Assembly: GCA_017517385.1 (NCBI GenBank)
Contig: JAFWZG010000003.1
Span: 1 to 64,000, forward strand
DNA: 64,000 nt
From: Akkermansia sp.
GTDB taxonomy: Bacteria > Verrucomicrobiota > Verrucomicrobiia > Verrucomicrobiales > Akkermansiaceae
Direction of reading: 5' to 3'
Shown: piece after piece, positions 54,261 through 62,877 of the stretch
How the letters are laid out: each line of letters opens with the position of its first letter
Position numbering within the stretch: position 1 is the stretch's first letter
The notes under the pieces: generated by a model
What the model was told of the DNA's origin: nothing
The model's input: the letters and a program-made list of their open reading frames with translations, nothing else
Databases searched by the model: none
Translations under genes and position numbers: made by a program

Positions 54261-54797
54261 ATGAAAATCTCCCCTTCAAAGAAAGGTATCCCTTCATATC
54301 CGGTGCTAATGAAGGCTATAGGACTCGCCGCGGCCGCGGCTTCTCTGATGTCCTGTGACAAAGCAGAGCGCAAGCGGCAGCTTGGTGGCCTTGTAGAAAA
54401 TCAGCAGGTGACCAGCCAGCAATCCCAGCGAACAGGCGGTGTAGAGCTCCTGGAGGAAGAGCCGCTCCAGCTGGGCGGCGATGTTCCTTATGTACCTGAG
54501 GATAACGAAACGCAGACGCTCCCAGAGCTCCCACCCCTCCCAGAGTCAGAAGATCTCCGTGAGCCCCAGTGCACACTCGGGGTAGTGGCCCCGGCACCAA
54601 CCGACGAACATACAATCCAGCAGGGTGACGATGGTTCTAACGTACCAGAGGAACCCCAAACGCAGCCCTCCCCAACGCCAGAATATCTTCGTGAGCTACA
54701 GAGCGTAGGCGGTTTAATGGCCCCGGTACAAACCGACGAGTTTCAGCCGGATGGCGATATTCCATTCACATCCGAAAATAACGTAGACGAGGAATGA
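54261..54797 (+). CDS. Lipoprotein, Pro/Glu/Gln-rich, unknown
   Basis: 178 residues. The N-terminal MKISPSKKGIPSYPVLMKAI precedes a hydrophobic Ala/Leu stretch ending in a lipobox (AASLMSC, Cys about 32). The remainder is Pro/Glu/Gln-rich, probably disordered, with two related blocks (LQLGGDVPYVPEDNETQTLP and FQPDGDIPFTSENN). The N-terminal pattern MKISP-K-YP is shared with the next two proteins (MNISPENKQEAKYP), so the three form a small paralogous family. The next gene starts with an ATGA overlap. Confidence 0.65.
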   Translation: MKISPSKKGIPSYPVLMKAIGLAAAAASLMSCDKAERKRQLGGLVENQQVTSQQSQRTGGVELLEEEPLQLGGDVPYVPEDNETQTLPELPPLPESEDLREPQCTLGVVAPAPTDEHTIQQGDDGSNVPEEPQTQPSPTPEYLRELQSVGGLMAPVQTDEFQPDGDIPFTSENNVDEE

Positions 54798-55108
54798 ACA
54801 TTTCACCGGAAAATAAACAAGAGGCAAAGTACCCGAGAATGCTGACCGCAGCCGTTGTGACTGCGGCCGCAGCAGCCGTAGCCTCCTGCCAGCAACAACG
54901 CGAGCCCCAAGGGGAAATAGAAAGCGTGGGAAGTTCCTTATCCCCGATCTTCCCCACTAGCCAACAGCAGCAAGCCCCCCAAGGGCTCATGGGGGTTAGA
55001 ATGTCCGAGATTTTCCAGTACCAAACACGCTGGGAAAACAGGTTCTACCATAGGCCAGAATCCGAAGATAATACGAAAAAAGCCCCAGACGTTCAGTCAG
55101 ATAGGTAA
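54794..55108 (+). CDS. Small lipoprotein, paralogue 2
   Basis: 104 residues. MNISPENKQEAKYPRMLTAA, then an Ala-rich hydrophobic stretch ending in the lipobox AAVASC, followed by a Gln-rich polar tail (CQQQREPQGE, TSQQQQAPQG). It overlaps the preceding stop by four bases. The start is nearly identical in DNA to that of the third paralogue. Function unknown; likely an anchored, disordered tether. Confidence 0.6.
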   Translation: MNISPENKQEAKYPRMLTAAVVTAAAAAVASCQQQREPQGEIESVGSSLSPIFPTSQQQQAPQGLMGVRMSEIFQYQTRWENRFYHRPESEDNTKKAPDVQSDR

Positions 55109-55148
55109 GTCAAGGAAGATTATGTATACAGTCGCATGACAGAAACAA
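55098..55148 (+). pseudogene. Decayed copy of the ruvB 5' end
   Basis: This stretch aligns base for base with 55337-55387, the junction between lipoprotein paralogue 3 and ruvB (239 bp offset). It includes the end of the lipoprotein frame (CAGATAG-TAAG), the ruvB start region and GTATACAG-CGCATG-CAGAAACAA. The ruvB ATG is changed to AAG here and an in-frame stop follows. It marks a tandem duplication of a lipoprotein gene plus the ruvB start. Confidence 0.7.
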
Positions 55149-55158
55149 AAAACGACAA

Positions 55159-55347
55159 ATGAACATTTCACCGGAAAATAAACAAGAGGCGAAGTACCCA
55201 AGAATTCTGGCTGCTGCCGTTGTGACTGCGGCCGCAGCTGCTGTAGCCTCCTGCCAGCAGCAACAACAGCAGCAACGCCCAACATTGTCGGGTGTCCCTA
55301 TGCCGCCCATGCAGCAGGAATCTTCCGAAGTTCCGGCAGATAGATAA
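55159..55347 (+). CDS. Small lipoprotein, paralogue 3, with polyglutamine tract
   Basis: 62 residues, almost identical to paralogue 2 up to the lipobox AAVASC, then seven Gln encoded mostly by CAG/CAA and a short Pro/Met-rich tail (GVPMPPMQQESSEVPADR). It is about 42 residues shorter than paralogue 2, consistent with loss of the middle after duplication. The stop is 3 bp before the ruvB ATG, so ruvB is likely translated from the same mRNA. Confidence 0.6.
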   Translation: MNISPENKQEAKYPRILAAAVVTAAAAAVASCQQQQQQQRPTLSGVPMPPMQQESSEVPADR

Positions 55348-55350
55348 GCC

Positions 55351-56367
55351 ATGGCAGATTCCGTATACAGCCGCATGGCAGAAACAACGGGCAGCTATGA
55401 TGTATCGCTGCGCCCGCCGGCATTCAGTGAGTTCTGCGGACAAGACAAGGTGAAAGAGCGCCTGCTACTCATGGTGGAGGCTGCTCGCATGCGCGGCGAT
55501 GTGCTGGATCACGTTCTACTCAGCGGCCCGCCCGGACTGGGCAAGACTACGCTGGCCAACATCATTGCGAATGCCGTGGGGCGCCGCCTGCATACCACCT
55601 CCGGCCCGCAGATAGACAAGGCCGGAGACCTCGCCGGCATTCTCACGAATGTGGAGAAAGGAGACGTGCTCTTCATTGATGAGATTCACCGCCTGCACCC
55701 TGCCATTGAGGAATATCTTTATCCCGCCATGGAGGATTTCCGGCTGGATATCATCATTGACCAAGGGCCGAATGCCCGTTCCATCCAGCTGAATCTCCCC
55801 AAATTCACCCTCGTAGGTGCCACCACACGCGCCGGCATGCTCACCGGCCCGTTGCGCTCGCGCTTCGGCCTCATTAACCGCTTGGATTACTACTCCGCTG
55901 ATGAGTTGTGCCAGATTCTCCACCGCTCCGCCGGTCTGCTGGACATTGATTTGAAGCGAGGCGGCGCACTTTCCATCGCGAGGCGTTCTCGCGGCACTCC
56001 CCGTGTGGCGAATGCCCTGCTGCGCTGGGTGCGTGACTACGCACAGGTGAAAAGTGACGGCTGCATCACGGATGCCGTGGCGGAAGCCGCGCTCGGCATG
56101 ATTGACATTGATGAAGACGGACTGGATGAGATGGACAAGCGCCTGCTCGAAACGATGATTTACAAGTTCGGAGGCGGCCCGGTAGGTCTAGCTTCACTCG
56201 CAGTGGCAGTGGGTGAGGATGAAAGCACCATCGAAGATGTCCACGAACCCTTCCTCATCATGCAGGGTTACATTAAGCGCACTCCTCGTGGCCGTGAGGC
56301 TCTGCCCGCAGCCTACGCTAAAATTGGCGCCACGCCCACCCGCGCACAGGGAGAGCTTCCTCTTTAA
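55351..56367 (+). CDS. ruvB: Holliday junction branch-migration ATPase RuvB
   Basis: 338 residues, standard length. AAA+ motor that drives branch migration with RuvA. Landmarks: [19 protein letters not shown], Walker [27 protein letters not shown] (Walker B), [18 protein letters not shown] (sensor 1, arginine finger) and [17 protein letters not shown] (sensor 2). The C-terminal winged helix ends in [12 protein letters not shown]. ruvA and ruvC are not adjacent. The start ATG is followed by a second in-frame ATG eight codons on; the first agrees with the duplicated junction. Confidence 0.96.
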   Translation: MADSVYSRMAETTGSYDVSLRPPAFSEFCGQDKVKERLLLMVEAARMRGDVLDHVLLSGPPGLGKTTLANIIANAVGRRLHTTSGPQIDKAGDLAGILTNVEKGDVLFIDEIHRLHPAIEEYLYPAMEDFRLDIIIDQGPNARSIQLNLPKFTLVGATTRAGMLTGPLRSRFGLINRLDYYSADELCQILHRSAGLLDIDLKRGGALSIARRSRGTPRVANALLRWVRDYAQVKSDGCITDAVAEAALGMIDIDEDGLDEMDKRLLETMIYKFGGGPVGLASLAVAVGEDESTIEDVHEPFLIMQGYIKRTPRGREALPAAYAKIGATPTRAQGELPL

Positions 56368-56383
56368 TCCCCCTTACCTTACC

Positions 56384-57205
56384 ATGAATATGAAGAATCT
56401 TTTTCTTGCCGTCCTCGGCGGCATCACCCTGCTCTGCAGCTCCTGCGTACAGCAGCAGATGCAGCAGATAGCCTATAACTCCAAAGTGGTCGTGCTGGAT
56501 ATCGGCCACTATTTCGAACCCACTAGAGGCGGTCAGGGAGCCCGGACACCGGACGCCCGCCATGGCGGCATCATCGAGGAAACGGAGTTCTGGTACCGCT
56601 ATGCCGGAGAGGTCAAGAAAACCATCGAGGCAGCCGGGTATACCTGCCTCATCTGCAACCGCGGTGACATGCCGCGCGATGCCCGCCTCGCGGAAGCCGC
56701 TCGCCGCGCCGGAGTACATCACGTGAAGAGCCCTCAGCCCACAGCTATCTATCGCTCCACACACCACCCGCACCGCATAGCTGTGGGCATGCTCAGTACC
56801 AACTACGCGCTGGATCAGCAGCCGGGGGCTGTCGTCTATCTCCATCATAATAGCAACTCCGAAACATGGCGCGTGTTCAATAAAGGCGCCTTCTACTGCA
56901 ATGAAAGAGGCGTGCGCTTGGCACAGACCATGGCACAAGTCATGAGCCGGGATATTCTGGATAATCCTGATAAGGGCATGCCGAATCACGGCGTTCCCTG
57001 CGGCGTGGTGCTCCGCACGGATGGCCGCCGCGGCGGCGGTGACTGGCTGAACGCATGCAATGAATCTTTCGTCCCCGCCGTCATCACCGAAGTGGCGTTC
57101 CTCTCCAACCCGGAGCACGCCCGCTACCTTTCTTCCCACGAGAACGCCGTTAAGTTTGCTCAGGCCATCGGCCGCGGTGTCGTGGAATATATGAACGCAC
57201 GCTAA
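56384..57205 (+). CDS. N-acetylmuramoyl-L-alanine amidase-like lipoprotein
   Basis: 273 residues from the ATG at 56384, where the lipoprotein signal begins (MNMKNLFLAVLGGITLLCSSC); a longer frame from 56213 lies within ruvB. The mature part fits the Amidase_3 fold. VVLDIGHYFEP carries the first zinc His. EETEFWYRYAGEVKKTIEAA supplies the Glu-helix. VVYLHHNSNS has the second His, and VITEVAFLSNPEHARYL holds the catalytic Glu. It would cut the bond between MurNAc and the stem peptide in the periplasm. The spacing is 16 bp after ruvB and 15 bp before the helicase gene. Confidence 0.82.
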   Translation: MNMKNLFLAVLGGITLLCSSCVQQQMQQIAYNSKVVVLDIGHYFEPTRGGQGARTPDARHGGIIEETEFWYRYAGEVKKTIEAAGYTCLICNRGDMPRDARLAEAARRAGVHHVKSPQPTAIYRSTHHPHRIAVGMLSTNYALDQQPGAVVYLHHNSNSETWRVFNKGAFYCNERGVRLAQTMAQVMSRDILDNPDKGMPNHGVPCGVVLRTDGRRGGGDWLNACNESFVPAVITEVAFLSNPEHARYLSSHENAVKFAQAIGRGVVEYMNAR

Positions 57206-57220
57206 CCAACTCTTCCTCCC

Positions 57221-60200
57221 ATGGGCCTTTCCCTTTTACCCACATTCAGCACCTATACCTCCGTTGTATACCTGAACAACAACAAGCCTCTTTTTGATGC
57301 TGTTCTTCTGCAAAGCGATACAAAGCTTGAAGATCTTGAGCTTACCGTAAGCTATTTTCCGGACTACGTAGAGCCCCAAGAGTTTCCCATTCCGAAACTC
57401 TACCCGGCGGAGCCTCTTTGCATAAAATCCAACAAACCGGACTATGACCTCTCTCGCATAATGGCCATCACTGAGGAGGAACCGGGGCAAATGACATTTA
57501 CCCTAACCTGCAACGGCGAAATACTGCACAAACAGAGCTTCAACTTCATCTGGCTACCGAGTAATGCTTGGGTAACGGATAAATACTGCGCACACCCGGA
57601 GCTACTGGCCGCCCTCGTTCAACCAAATGACCCTGCCGTAGACCGCATCCTGCATAATGCAGGCAAATTGTTGGCAGAAGATGGTAAAAGCCCCTCGTGG
57701 TCTGGATACACGAAAGACGCCAACGATATTATTAACAAGCTGAAAGCTATTTGGGCCGTCCTGAAAAGTTATAACATCAATTACGCCCTGCCGCCCGAAA
57801 GTAATATCGATATAGTAAATGGAATTAGGCAAAAAATCCGCACACCCTCTCAGATTATTCAGGGCGGCTGCGCCACGTGTCTGGATTCCACCATGCTGAT
57901 GGCAGCCGTCATGGGGCAAGCCCAATTCAATCCCATTGTCATCATCGTTGATGGGCACGCTTTCATCGGCGTCATGCATGAGAATGAAACTCTCACCAAA
58001 CCCGTTATCGGCAGTATTTCTGAACTTCAATATCTCGCCGAACAGAATAAACTTATTCTGCTGGAAACTACAACACTCACGAGAGGTAAGGATACAAGCT
58101 TTGAAGAAGCATGCGAAATCGGCAAAAATAATCTTAAGAGAATGCCTCTGCACTATGCTTTGGACATCAGGCAGATTTGGAATATCGGAATCAAATCTCT
58201 GTACCAGCATACAGACCAAGAGGATATCCCCCCGGCCATTGATGACCAGACGGCTGAAGCACAGAAACCTGAGTTTCTCCCGGAAAAAACACCAGCGGAA
58301 TTAGAAGAAGAGCAATCACTTGTCACAGCCCGTAAGCGCACACGCATGGAGAACTGGCAGCTTAAGCTGCTGGATTTATCCATGAGGAACAACCTGCTAA
58401 ACAGCAAGGCAGACAAAGCTCAGCTGCAACTTATATTGGACAGTCCCGCAAAGCTGGAAGATGAGCTTGTTCAGGGCAAAAGCTTCCATATCAAAAGCAT
58501 AGAGCTAATCATGCCGCTTAAAGAGGCTATTAAGCAGGATAATCAGGATGAAATTAATCGCATTATTCATGAGCAGGTTACAACGGCCTACAATAAAGGC
58601 GCACTTATCGCACTGGCCCACAATAATAACTATGACGCCGATGATTTAGAGAAAAAGATTTACAAGCTCTACCTCGCTGCCCGCAAGGATATGGAAGAAA
58701 GCGGCTATAACACGCTTTACATAGCCTGCGGTTTCCTGAAGTGGGTACGCCGCGACAAAGGCAAGCAGACGCTGATGGCCCCCCTTCTTCTCATTCCTGT
58801 ACGCCTGACGCGCAAGACGGTGAAGAGTGGCTTCCGCCTGCAAACTACGGACGAAGATCCGCGCATCAACCTCACCCTGCTGGAGCTACTCAAAACAGAA
58901 TACAATCTTCGCATACCGGAGCTGGAAGGAGAGTTACCTACGGACGCCTCCGGACTGGACGTAGCGGGTATCTTCAACATCGTACGCCGCGCCATTAAGG
59001 ATTTTGATGGCTGGGAAGTCTGCGACCTCTGCACGCTGGGCATCTTCTCCTTTGCCAAATACCTGATGTGGAAGGACATGTGCGACCGTGAGGCCGAGTT
59101 GAAAGCCAATCCGATAGTAAGCCATCTCGCTGCGGATGAACGCGCTCCCTTCCCGGCTCAGGTAGGCTTCCCGCAACCGGCCACGCTTGATAATGAAGCG
59201 AACGCAGCAGAGATATACACGCCCCTCTCCTCAGATTCCTCCCAGCTTTCCGCCATTCTGGCAGCAGGCCTCGGGAAAAACTTCGTGCTAATCGGCCCCC
59301 CCGGCACAGGTAAGAGCCAAACCATCGCGAACATGATAGCCCACTGCCTCGGGCACGGCAAAACCGTGCTCTTCGTGGCAGAAAAATCCGCGGCTCTCAC
59401 CGTGGTGTATAACCGCCTTAAGCGCATCGGGCTCGGAGATTTCTGTTTGGAGCTACACTCCAACAAGGCCGTCAAGAAGGACGTCATCGCCCAGTTCAAA
59501 GCCTCGCTGGACGCTCTGGAGCAGCCTGAGAAAAAATCCACTTGGGCTCGCAGCGTCAGCAGCATGCTGCAGGTACGTTTTGGGCTGAATCTCATGCCTT
59601 GGGAGCTTCATCACCTTTATCCGGATGGCACCAGCCTGTATGATGACATCTGCCTTCTGGCAGGCGCACCGGAGGTGCCTCTCCTCCCCCCACCATCGGA
59701 TAGCCTCCTAACCATAAGCGCAGAAGAAAAAGCAGCCACGGCTGAGCACACGCATGAACTGTGCAATCACTTTGCGGTGGTGGCGCACCTCTTCCCCGGA
59801 GCGGCGGAAGCCATCGGAGCCACGCACTACTCCATGCAGTGGGAAGATGATTTAGCTGCGCTTCTGCCGCGTTTCAGGCAAGCCGCTGAGCGAAGGGAGG
59901 CCGCCATGAGAGCGCTCATGAGTGAGCTCAAGCTGCCCGAACAGGATTACACCGGAAAGCGCGCTCAGCTGATACGCCTCTTCATTCTCGCAGCTCGCAC
60001 ATACGGGCAGGACAACACTCCTTTGCTACCTTCACAAGCAGCAGATGCCATCAAGAGTTTGCAAGAGCTTGTGCGACAGGCAAAGGAATACTGCCTGTGC
60101 CGCAATAACCTCTCATTACCCTACCCGGAAAATCTGGAGGAAGAACCTAGCATTCCCAGCCTCTATACCGAATGGAGAGAAGCTCAATTCGCCAACTTCA

Positions 60201-62377
60201 TCAGCAGGTTCTTTACCAATCGTCGTATACGCAAAGCGCTGCAGATACATGCCTTCAGCCGAAAAACGCCCGATGTCGGAACTGATTTGGAGCGCCTCAT
60301 GACGATGCGCCGCCTTAAGGCCACCAAGGAAATGCAGGAAACCTCGCTGCCACACTTCCGTAAAGGTATCAAAACACAACAAAGCGATGTGGATGAAGCG
60401 CAGGCTATCGCGGATGTACTCAGCACCCTTCCTGATATTCAACAACTCTGCCACCAGTACCTTACTCCATCGGGGAATCCCTTTACGCCGGGCTCAAGCG
60501 CAACCGGTCAGATTGCCGCGCTGAAAGCCTGTGCCGAAGAATACGACAAGCTTGCAGCCGAGCTTACTATTCTTCTGGGATGCCCCATCAGCCAGCTCGA
60601 GAGAAGCGGAAACGCCGCACAAAAAGCCACGGATCTGCTGAGCATCCGCCGGGAATGGCGCCACGTCGTGCTGTGGAATGAATGCGCAGCAAAGGCAGCT
60701 AATCCCACCACCAAAGCAGTCGTGGAAAAACTGAAGAGAGGCGAGCTGACGCCGGACAACGCAGAAGATGCCGTCAGCATTAACTTCTCTCGTAGCAGAC
60801 TTCGTGCCGCGGTGGATGCTAACGACACCCTCACCCGCTTCAGTGCACCCACGCACGAGCAGCAGATTACGGACTTCAGGAAAAAGGACGAAAAACTCCT
60901 CTCTGCCGCCGGCCTGCACCTGCAGAACCTACTGCGCACGCAAGCATTGGGCCATACTCATTACGCAAAAGAACTCGCAGAGCTGCAGCACGAAATCGGC
61001 AAACAGCGCGCACACAAGGCTATTCGCAAACTGCTGTCACTCACACCGAATGTCAGCCGCATGCTGAAGCCCTGCATGCTCATGAGCCCGCTCTCTGTGG
61101 CTCAGTATCTCACACCTGAGGACCAACCATTTGACGTAGTCATCTTTGACGAGGCCTCCCAGATTCCCGTGTGGGATGCCATTGGCGCCATCGCCCGTGG
61201 TAAGAGTGCCGTCATTGTAGGTGACCCGCGCCAGATGCCGCCCACCAGCTTCTTCTCTCGCGGAAAGACCAGCGAAGGAGATGAAGAGGATGATGAAGTG
61301 GAGGTGGATTTGGAAAGCATTCTTGATGAATGCCTCGCCTGCGGAATCCCCCAGATGAACCTCACCTGGCACTACCGCAGTAAATCTGAAAGCCTTATCG
61401 CCTACTCCAACAGGAATTACTACGAAAACAAGCTCGTGACCTTCCCTGCCCCTGTAGCAAAAGATACGGCCCTACAGTACCATTATGTGGCGGGCACCTA
61501 CGAGCGCGGTGGCAGCAAGCGATACAACAAGAAGGAAGCTGTGGCCCTAGTGGAAAACGTGCTATCCGTGCTTCGCAGCCCGGGCTTTAAGTACAATGAG
61601 ATGACCAGCATAGGCATCGTGACCTTCAACACCCAGCAGCAAGCGCTCATACTGGATCTCTTGGAAAAGGCACGCGCAGAGGATGACTCCCTTGAGCCCT
61701 TCTTCGATGAAGAAAATCCAGAGGCTATTTTCGTGAAGAATCTGGAAAATGTGCAGGGTGATGAGCGCGGCGTCATTTACTTCTCCACCACCTACGGCCC
61801 GGATGAAAAGGGGAACATCTCGATGAACTTCGGCCCTCTGAACCAGACCGGCGGTGAGCGCCGCCTAAACGTGGCCATCACGCGAGCCCGAACAGGTATG
61901 CGTGTGTTCAGCTCGATGAAGCCGGAGGATATTGATTTGAACCGCACCCGTGCACGTGGAGCCAAAGATTTGCGAGGCTTCCTCGAGTGTGCCCGCATGG
62001 GTGCAAATGCCTACTTCATCAATACGACTGCTACAGGAAAAGCCGTAGAAAGCGGCCTGCAACGCGCCATCTGCACTGCCCTCGCTCAGTACGGCTGGAA
62101 GTGCGTAAGCAATCTCGGCGTATCCGGATTCCGCGTGGACATCGCCATTGCCCATCCGAACCAGCCCGGCAACATGCTTGCCGGCATCGTGCTGGATGGC
62201 CCCGGATATGCCGGAGCAGCCACCGCGCGTGACCGCGACGTGCTGAGAGAAAACGTCCTGCAATCTCTCGGCTGGAAGCTCTGCCACATATGGGCTCTGG
62301 ACTGGTGGCGAGACCCGAAGGGCTATGCTGACACCATCAACGGCCAGCTTAACACCATTCTCAAAGCCGCAAAATAA
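57221..62377 (+). CDS. DUF4011-type superfamily-1 helicase with C-terminal nuclease domain
   Basis: 1718 residues. The N-terminal region (about 1-340) has a transglutaminase-like core with GGCATCLDSTMLMAAV (Cys217/Cys220) and VDGHAFIGVM (His246). Next is the DUF4011 signature WQLKLLDLSMRNNLLN (about 380). An SF1 helicase follows: Walker A LIGPPGTGKSQT near 691, Walker B VIFDEASQIP near 1307, VGDPRQMPPTSF, and VQGDERGVIYFSTT with NVAITRAR at the end. The last 120 residues (GVSGFRVDIAIAHP, LDGPGYAGAATARDRD, LGWKLCHIWALDWW) resemble the Vsr-like nuclease domain found at the end of such proteins. Single-protein anti-phage helicase-nucleases have this order. Its neighbours are housekeeping genes, so defence is inference. 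Confidence 0.88.
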   Translation: MGLSLLPTFSTYTSVVYLNNNKPLFDAVLLQSDTKLEDLELTVSYFPDYVEPQEFPIPKLYPAEPLCIKSNKPDYDLSRIMAITEEEPGQMTFTLTCNGEILHKQSFNFIWLPSNAWVTDKYCAHPELLAALVQPNDPAVDRILHNAGKLLAEDGKSPSWSGYTKDANDIINKLKAIWAVLKSYNINYALPPESNIDIVNGIRQKIRTPSQIIQGGCATCLDSTMLMAAVMGQAQFNPIVIIVDGHAFIGVMHENETLTKPVIGSISELQYLAEQNKLILLETTTLTRGKDTSFEEACEIGKNNLKRMPLHYALDIRQIWNIGIKSLYQHTDQEDIPPAIDDQTAEAQKPEFLPEKTPAELEEEQSLVTARKRTRMENWQLKLLDLSMRNNLLNSKADKAQLQLILDSPAKLEDELVQGKSFHIKSIELIMPLKEAIKQDNQDEINRIIHEQVTTAYNKGALIALAHNNNYDADDLEKKIYKLYLAARKDMEESGYNTLYIACGFLKWVRRDKGKQTLMAPLLLIPVRLTRKTVKSGFRLQTTDEDPRINLTLLELLKTEYNLRIPELEGELPTDASGLDVAGIFNIVRRAIKDFDGWEVCDLCTLGIFSFAKYLMWKDMCDREAELKANPIVSHLAADERAPFPAQVGFPQPATLDNEANAAEIYTPLSSDSSQLSAILAAGLGKNFVLIGPPGTGKSQTIANMIAHCLGHGKTVLFVAEKSAALTVVYNRLKRIGLGDFCLELHSNKAVKKDVIAQFKASLDALEQPEKKSTWARSVSSMLQVRFGLNLMPWELHHLYPDGTSLYDDICLLAGAPEVPLLPPPSDSLLTISAEEKAATAEHTHELCNHFAVVAHLFPGAAEAIGATHYSMQWEDDLAALLPRFRQAAERREAAMRALMSELKLPEQDYTGKRAQLIRLFILAARTYGQDNTPLLPSQAADAIKSLQELVRQAKEYCLCRNNLSLPYPENLEEEPSIPSLYTEWREAQFANFISRFFTNRRIRKALQIHAFSRKTPDVGTDLERLMTMRRLKATKEMQETSLPHFRKGIKTQQSDVDEAQAIADVLSTLPDIQQLCHQYLTPSGNPFTPGSSATGQIAALKACAEEYDKLAAELTILLGCPISQLERSGNAAQKATDLLSIRREWRHVVLWNECAAKAANPTTKAVVEKLKRGELTPDNAEDAVSINFSRSRLRAAVDANDTLTRFSAPTHEQQITDFRKKDEKLLSAAGLHLQNLLRTQALGHTHYAKELAELQHEIGKQRAHKAIRKLLSLTPNVSRMLKPCMLMSPLSVAQYLTPEDQPFDVVIFDEASQIPVWDAIGAIARGKSAVIVGDPRQMPPTSFFSRGKTSEGDEEDDEVEVDLESILDECLACGIPQMNLTWHYRSKSESLIAYSNRNYYENKLVTFPAPVAKDTALQYHYVAGTYERGGSKRYNKKEAVALVENVLSVLRSPGFKYNEMTSIGIVTFNTQQQALILDLLEKARAEDDSLEPFFDEENPEAIFVKNLENVQGDERGVIYFSTTYGPDEKGNISMNFGPLNQTGGERRLNVAITRARTGMRVFSSMKPEDIDLNRTRARGAKDLRGFLECARMGANAYFINTTATGKAVESGLQRAICTALAQYGWKCVSNLGVSGFRVDIAIAHPNQPGNMLAGIVLDGPGYAGAATARDRDVLRENVLQSLGWKLCHIWALDWWRDPKGYADTINGQLNTILKAAK

Positions 62378-62391
62378 ATCGCTTTGAACCT

Positions 62392-62877
62392 ATGGCATGC
62401 AGAACTCTCACCCTCTTTGCAGCAGCTGTCGGCATCCTTTCGGCAGCTGACTGCGCCTCATATTTCCCACATTTCGGCCAGCTCAACGGCCGGGTGGAAA
62501 TCCTCACCCGGTCAGATTTGAGGCATTACGATGATTATGGGCGTTATCTAGGGAAAACGGAGGCAGAATCGGGAGGAGAATTGTACTTCTACGATAACTA
62601 CGGCAGAAGACTCGGCAAGGCAAGCTATGAACGAGGTGAACTTCGCTTCTATGACGATTACGGCCGCTACCTCGGTAAGATAGAGTTTGAACACGATGGT
62701 TCCTCCACCTACTATGATTCTTACGGGCGCAGGCTAGGCAAGGCCGAGACGGATAATGACACCACAAGCTATTACGATGATTACGGCCGTAGGCGAGGTA
62801 AATCAGAGCGTGAAAATGGCAGCATCACCTTTTATGATGACTATGGCCGCCGCTTAGGACGCTCAGAGCGAGACTGA
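62392..62877 (+). CDS. Exported protein of YDDYGRRLGK repeats
   Basis: 161 residues with a signal peptide (MACRTLTLFAAAVGILSAA, possibly cleaved near DCA). After about 40 residues, six tandem repeats of 20-22 residues follow, each with F/Y-Y-D-x-Y-G-R-x-x-G-K and a Glu/Lys-rich, Gly-containing turn. The regular Tyr/Arg pattern suggests a beta-hairpin repeat or a short solenoid for binding a polyanion or glycan. It starts 14 bp after the helicase gene and is probably on the same transcript. Its end overlaps the convergent patatin gene by 15 bp. I know no family name. Confidence 0.7.
   Translation: MACRTLTLFAAAVGILSAADCASYFPHFGQLNGRVEILTRSDLRHYDDYGRYLGKTEAESGGELYFYDNYGRRLGKASYERGELRFYDDYGRYLGKIEFEHDGSSTYYDSYGRRLGKAETDNDTTSYYDDYGRRRGKSERENGSITFYDDYGRRLGRSERD
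62524..62874 (+). repeat. Six tandem coding repeats of 60-66 bp
   Basis: Units begin with TAC/TAT-GAT-GAT/AAC-TAT/TAC-GG-CG and encode the 20-22-residue unit. The repeat is clear at protein level; at DNA level synonymous sites differ, so the array is old. Confidence 0.8.
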
